In this document: piece by piece, positions 16,691 to 19,676 of the stretch
Layout of the letters: each line of letters opens with the position of its first letter
How positions within the stretch are numbered: position 1 is the stretch's first letter
NCBI GenBank assembly: GCA_024690695.1
Contig: JAILOS010000122.1
Span: forward strand, 1-19,676
Length of the DNA stretch: 19,676 nucleotides
Reading direction: 5' to 3'
DNA from: Oscillospiraceae bacterium
GTDB taxonomy: Bacteria > Bacillota_A > Clostridia > Oscillospirales > Oscillospiraceae
Translations under genes and position numbers: made by a program
The notes under the pieces: generated by a model
The model's input: only the letters and a program-made list of their open reading frames with translations
What the model was told of the DNA's origin: nothing
Database searches by the model: none

Positions 16691-18518
16691 CGCAGCGTCT
16701 CCCCTTCAGCAGTTTGGCAGCCCCGCAGGCGGCGCAGGCGCGGCGGCAGTCCGGCGAGAGCTCGGCCCGATAACAGCGCTCCCGCTCGCGCTCCAGATGC
16801 TCCTTGCGCACGCCGACGTCGATCACGTCCCAGGGCAGCAGCTCGTCCGTCGGACGCTCCCGCGCGGCGTAGAAATCCGGATCGAGGCCGGATTCACGAA
16901 AAGCCTTCATCCAGCGCTCGAAGGAGAAATAGTCCGACCAGGCGTCGAGCCGGCCGCCGTCTCGCCACACGCGCTCGATCGCGTCGGCCGTGCGCCGGTC
17001 GCCCCGGGAGAGCACCGCTTCGATCAGGCTTGTCTCGGCGTCGTGCCAGTTGTAGGTGACGTTCTTGGCCGTGATCGAGGAGCGCAGCAGATTCACGCGG
17101 CGCAGGTACTCTTCGATGCTGATCTGCGCCTCCCACTGGAAGGGGCTGTGCGGCTTCGGAATGAAGCAGGAGGTGGAGACCGTGATCTTTACGCCGCGGT
17201 TTTTGTTCTTCGCGTACAGGCGCCAGCAGTGCAGCACCTGGTCGGCCATCTTTGCGATGCCGACGATGTCCTCGTCCGTCTCCGTGGGCAGGCCGAGCAT
17301 ATAGTAGAGCTTCACGCTGTTCCAGCCGCCCTCGAAGGCGATGCGGCAGGTGTTGAGGAGGTCCTCCTCGGTGACGTTTTTGTTGATGGCGTCGCGCAGG
17401 CGCTGGCTGCCGCCCTCCACCGCGAAGGTGAGGCCGCTTTTGCGCACCTTCTGCAGCTTCTCCATCAGCTCCATCGAGAAATTGTCGGCGCGCAGCGAGG
17501 GCAGCGACAGGCCGATGCTGCGCGGCTCGCAGTATTCCAGCAGCCCGTCGCAGAGCCCGGCGAGCGGCCGGTAGTCGCTGGTGCTGAGCGAGAGCAGCGT
17601 CACGTCCTGATAGCCGGTGTTCTGCAGCGTCTCGATGCCCTGCCGGATCAGCGTTTCGGGCTTTTTCGCGCGGATCGGCCGATAGACGTAGCCCGCCTGG
17701 CAGAAGCGGCAGCCGCGCACGCAGCCGCGGAACAGCTCCAGGCTCACGCGGTCGTGCACGACCTCGGTGGAGGGGACGATCGGCTTCGTCGGAAAAGGCG
17801 CGGCGTCAAGATCCTCGACGATGCGCTTGGTCACCCGCGCGGGCGCCCCCTCGAGAGGCGTGACCGCCGCGAGCGTTCCGTCCGGCTTGTAGCTCACGTC
17901 GTAGAGCGAGGGGACGTAGACCCCGCCGATCTGCGAGGCGCTGCGCAGAAATTCCCGCTTCGTCCAGCCCTCCCGCTTCGCCCGGCGCAGCAGCGCCAGG
18001 ACCTCGTTGTCCAGCTCCTCGCCCTCGCCGACGAGAAACAGGTCGATGAACGGGGCCATCGGCTCGGCGTTGACGGCGGCGGTGCCGCCCGCCATCACGA
18101 CCGGCAGCAGCCCGGGCCGTTCCGCGGTCCGCAGCGGCAGGCCCGCCATGTCGATCATGTCCAGCACCGTCGTGTAGGCCATCTCGTAGCCGATCGAAAA
18201 GGCCAGCACGTCGAACTGCGAAAGGCTGTCGCCGCTCTCCAGCGCGTAGAGCGGGACGTGCGCCGCCTTCATCTCGGCGTACATATCGCCCCAGGGCGCG
18301 AAGGAGCGCTCGCACCAGACGTAATCGAGGCTGTTCATCGTGTCGTAGAGGATGCTCATGCCGAGGTTTGACATGCCGATCTCGTAGGTATCCGGGAAGC
18401 AGAAGGCCACTCGGAGCTCCACGGCGCTCTTGTCCTTGATGATCTGGTTGGTCTCGCCGCCGACGTAGCGCGCCGGCTTTTGTACCCGGGGAAGAATGCG
18501 TTCGAGCCGTGTATCCAT
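16683..18518 (-). CDS. TIGR03960-family B12-binding-domain/radical SAM protein
   Basis: A 611-residue radical SAM enzyme of unknown reaction. The N-terminal half resembles a cobalamin-binding fold (VAFCFPDTYEIGMSNLGMSILYDTMN; VVMAGGTAAVNAEPM; FLVGEGEE) but I find no DxHxxG motif, so B12 binding is doubtful. The radical SAM CX3CX2C is Cys266, Cys270, Cys273 in RGCVRGCRFCQAG. At the C-terminus Cys582, Cys591, Cys595, Cys598 and Cys609 include another CX3CX2C spacing (591-598) and may hold a second cluster. The start at 18518 (MDTRLERILPRVQKPARYVGG) has GGGAG about 8 nt upstream; the longer frame to 18641 runs through the promoter. It is the first gene of a two-gene operon. Confidence 0.92.
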   Translation of the reverse strand: MDTRLERILPRVQKPARYVGGETNQIIKDKSAVELRVAFCFPDTYEIGMSNLGMSILYDTMNSLDYVWCERSFAPWGDMYAEMKAAHVPLYALESGDSLSQFDVLAFSIGYEMAYTTVLDMIDMAGLPLRTAERPGLLPVVMAGGTAAVNAEPMAPFIDLFLVGEGEELDNEVLALLRRAKREGWTKREFLRSASQIGGVYVPSLYDVSYKPDGTLAAVTPLEGAPARVTKRIVEDLDAAPFPTKPIVPSTEVVHDRVSLELFRGCVRGCRFCQAGYVYRPIRAKKPETLIRQGIETLQNTGYQDVTLLSLSTSDYRPLAGLCDGLLEYCEPRSIGLSLPSLRADNFSMELMEKLQKVRKSGLTFAVEGGSQRLRDAINKNVTEEDLLNTCRIAFEGGWNSVKLYYMLGLPTETDEDIVGIAKMADQVLHCWRLYAKNKNRGVKITVSTSCFIPKPHSPFQWEAQISIEEYLRRVNLLRSSITAKNVTYNWHDAETSLIEAVLSRGDRRTADAIERVWRDGGRLDAWSDYFSFERWMKAFRESGLDPDFYAARERPTDELLPWDVIDVGVRKEHLERERERCYRAELSPDCRRACAACGAAKLLKGRRCDE

Positions 18519-18548
18519 CGTTGCTCTCCCTGCGATCGTTTTTTTCTC

Positions 18549-18577
18549 AGTGTACACTATTCCTTCCCGCATTTCAA
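18549..18577 (-). promoter_or_regulatory. Predicted promoter of the radical SAM operon
   Basis: Minus strand: -35 TTGAAA (18572-18577, 5 of 6), 17-bp spacer, -10 TACACT (18549-18554, 4 of 6). It is back-to-back with the HAD gene promoter; only 13 bp separate the two -35 boxes. Confidence 0.65.
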
Positions 18578-18590
18578 GAGCGCGGAGCAC

Positions 18591-18619
18591 TTGAAAAGCA
18601 CGGCCGCGGGCCCTATAAT
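18591..18619 (+). promoter_or_regulatory. Predicted promoter of the HAD hydrolase gene
   Basis: Plus strand: -35 TTGAAA (18591-18596), 17-bp spacer, perfect -10 TATAAT (18614-18619). The expected start, near 18626, lies at the ribosome binding site AAGGAG (18626-18631), giving a leader of only about 14 nt. Confidence 0.8.
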
Positions 18620-18639
18620 GGCGGAAAGGAGCTGAGAGC

Positions 18640-19437
18640 ATGAGAGATTACGGAGCGTATATCTTCGATCTGTACGGCACGCTGATCGATATTCATACCG
18701 ACGAAGAGGACGGGCGGCTCTGGACGCACATGGCCGAGATCTACAGCCGCTTCGGCGCGGCGTTTACGGCCGGGAGCTTCCGCGAGACCTATCTGCGCTT
18801 CTGCGCGGAGGCGGAGAGAGAGCTCCGCGGCCGAACGGGGGTCAAATACCCCGAGATCCGGCTGGACGACGTGTTTCTGCGCCTGTACCGCGACGCGCCG
18901 AGGCGGCGCGCGGAAACGACGCTGCCGGAGGACGGCGGCGCCCTGTGGATCCCCTTCGCCGCGGCGGCCTTCCGCGCGATCTCGCTGCGGCGGCTGCGCG
19001 TCTATCCGCACACGCTGAGCACGCTGCGCCGCCTGCGCGAGAGCGGCCGCAGGGTCTATCTGCTCTCGAACGCCCAGCGTCTTTTCACCGTGCCTGAGCT
19101 GGAGCGCTTTTCGCTGGACGCCTGCTTCGACGCGATCTATCTCTCCTCCGACGCAGGCATGGCCAAGCCGGAGCCCGCCTTTCTGGAAAAGCTGCTGCGT
19201 GAGCAGGGCCTGGACCGGGAGGACTGCGTGATGGTCGGAAACGACTGGTCGAGCGACATGCTCGTCGCGGCATCGTGCGGCGTGGACGGGGTCTATCTGA
19301 ACACCGGCGGTCACAGCGAGGCGGAGATCCGGAAGAAGCTGCCGGAGGGGCGCTTTGAGCTTCTCCTGTCCGGCGACCTCGCCGGGCTGCTGCCGGATGC
19401 GCCGAAGGGCGGCCGGCCGCCGTCTTCCGAAAACTGA
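18640..19437 (+). CDS. HAD-superfamily hydrolase with a DxYGT motif
   Basis: A 265-residue haloacid dehalogenase-like hydrolase. Motif I is FDLYGT with nucleophile Asp10; the second aspartate of the phosphatase form DxDxT is Tyr12, as in 2-haloacid dehalogenases and a group of uncharacterised Firmicutes proteins starting YIFDLYGTL. Motif II is LLSNAQ (Ser143), motif III KPEPAF (Lys176), motif IV GNDWSSDM (Asp202, Asp206). A helical cap spans about 20-115. The natural substrate is unknown. It is the only long gene on the plus strand here, sits between the radical SAM operon and the M50 gene, and its 3' end overlaps that gene by 127 nt. AAGGAG lies 8 nt upstream of the ATG. Confidence 0.93.
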   Translation: MRDYGAYIFDLYGTLIDIHTDEEDGRLWTHMAEIYSRFGAAFTAGSFRETYLRFCAEAERELRGRTGVKYPEIRLDDVFLRLYRDAPRRRAETTLPEDGGALWIPFAAAAFRAISLRRLRVYPHTLSTLRRLRESGRRVYLLSNAQRLFTVPELERFSLDACFDAIYLSSDAGMAKPEPAFLEKLLREQGLDREDCVMVGNDWSSDMLVAASCGVDGVYLNTGGHSEAEIRKKLPEGRFELLLSGDLAGLLPDAPKGGRPPSSEN

Positions 19438-19676
19438 GCACAGACCAGCGCGGCGCCGGCGATCGCCGGCGCCGCGCCTTTTCCGGCGGCCAGAACCGCC
19501 GCTCCGTACAAAAAGAGAAAAGCGGACGCGATCGCCCCGAGGAGGCGCGCCGCGCGCCTTCCGAACAGCGCTTCGGCGACGCGCCCTCCGTCCAGCGGCA
19601 GCGCCGGCAGGGCGTTGAGCGCGCTCAGCAGCAGGCTGATCCCGGCGGAGAGCCGTCCCGCCTCGCCGAAGCGGGC
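19311..19676 (-). CDS. M50-family (site-2 protease/SpoIVFB-like) membrane peptidase, N-terminal part missing
   Basis: The frame enters the window at 19676 and runs 121 residues to a stop at 19311. Near its visible start is LNALPALPLDGGRV, the second zinc-site motif of M50 proteases (NxxPxxPLDGG), inside a hydrophobic segment SAGISLLLSALNALPALPL. Two more hydrophobic spans follow (LLGAIASAFLFLYGAAVLAAG and AAPAIAGAALVCA). The HExxH motif should lie outside the window. M50 genes often precede TIGR03960 in Clostridia, so the place is natural, with the HAD gene between in reverse. The last 42 residues (from SEDGGRPPFG) are read antisense to the HAD gene and are low-complexity, Ser/Arg/Gly-rich, so the tail may be a recent extension. 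It may act in regulated intramembrane proteolysis, perhaps in sporulation; this is inference. Confidence 0.8.
   Translation of the reverse strand, partial: ARFGEAGRLSAGISLLLSALNALPALPLDGGRVAEALFGRRAARLLGAIASAFLFLYGAAVLAAGKGAAPAIAGAALVCAQFSEDGGRPPFGASGSSPARSPDRRSSKRPSGSFFRISASL
19448..19481 (+). terminator. Terminator of the HAD gene: 30-bp palindrome plus T run, inside the M50 gene
   Basis: Positions 19448-19477 are a perfect palindrome: 13-bp arms of G and C around a GATC centre, starting 11 nt after the HAD stop. TTTT follows after one further C. This is a plausible plus-strand terminator, but it is also in-frame coding sequence (GAAPAIAGAA) of the opposing M50 gene. Confidence 0.65.

Noticed and set aside
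16659..18371. Plus-strand 570-codon frame opposite the radical SAM gene
   Set aside because: Shadow of a conserved gene, with no start signal or domain.

Overview
The window is a GC-rich chromosomal segment from a Gram-positive bacterium of the Firmicutes, most likely an anaerobic high-GC member of the Clostridia (Oscillospiraceae/Ruminococcaceae type). This rests on gene order: rimP-nusA-ylxR-ylxQ-infB, tig-clpP-clpX-lon-engB and rplS-lepB-rbgA-rnhB-yraN are Firmicutes clusters, and the paired radical SAM genes of the TIGR03960/TIGR03936 type plus a DUF1540 gene point to Clostridia. The lineage is an inference; no rRNA or tRNA gene is present to test it. Almost everything is core chromosome, coded on the minus strand. 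I see no CRISPR array, insertion sequence, prophage or obvious new defence system.

Layout, read along the plus strand. 1-4141: translation and transcription operon, transcribed leftward as rimP, nusA, ylxR, ylxQ, infB, with tightly overlapping genes. Its promoter is followed by an intrinsic terminator placed before rimP, which suggests attenuation. 4154-5088: a single D-Ala-D-Ala carboxypeptidase-like gene with its own strong promoter, bracketed by a short imperfect direct repeat. 5086-11527: protein quality control operon (tig, clpP, clpX, lon) ending in the ribosome-assembly GTPase engB. 11536-12501: a metallophosphoesterase gene and a divergent, cysteine-rich 58-residue DUF1540 gene. 12515-12934: an AT-rich membrane protein gene of unknown origin. 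12983-15499: yraN, rnhB, rbgA and lepB, transcribed from a promoter in front of lepB. 15501-16021: rplS as its own unit, with promoter, leader and terminator. 16028-18577: the two-gene radical SAM module. 18591-19481: a HAD hydrolase on the plus strand, fired from a promoter divergent to the radical SAM promoter. 19311-19676: the C-terminal part of an M50 (site-2 protease type) gene on the minus strand, cut by the window edge and overlapping the end of the HAD gene tail to tail.

Most genes serve growth: ribosome assembly and initiation (RimP, RbgA, EngB, L19, IF-2), transcription elongation and termination (NusA), nascent-chain folding (trigger factor), regulated proteolysis (ClpXP, Lon), protein export (signal peptidase I) and removal of RNA from DNA (RNase HII). 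The less ordinary points are the rimP leader terminator, the repeat-flanked carboxypeptidase gene, the DUF1540 peptide, the AT-rich membrane gene, the second cysteine cluster of the radical SAM protein, and the terminator hairpin of the HAD gene lying inside the opposing protease gene. Promoter, leader and terminator calls come from reading the sequence by eye and are unverified.
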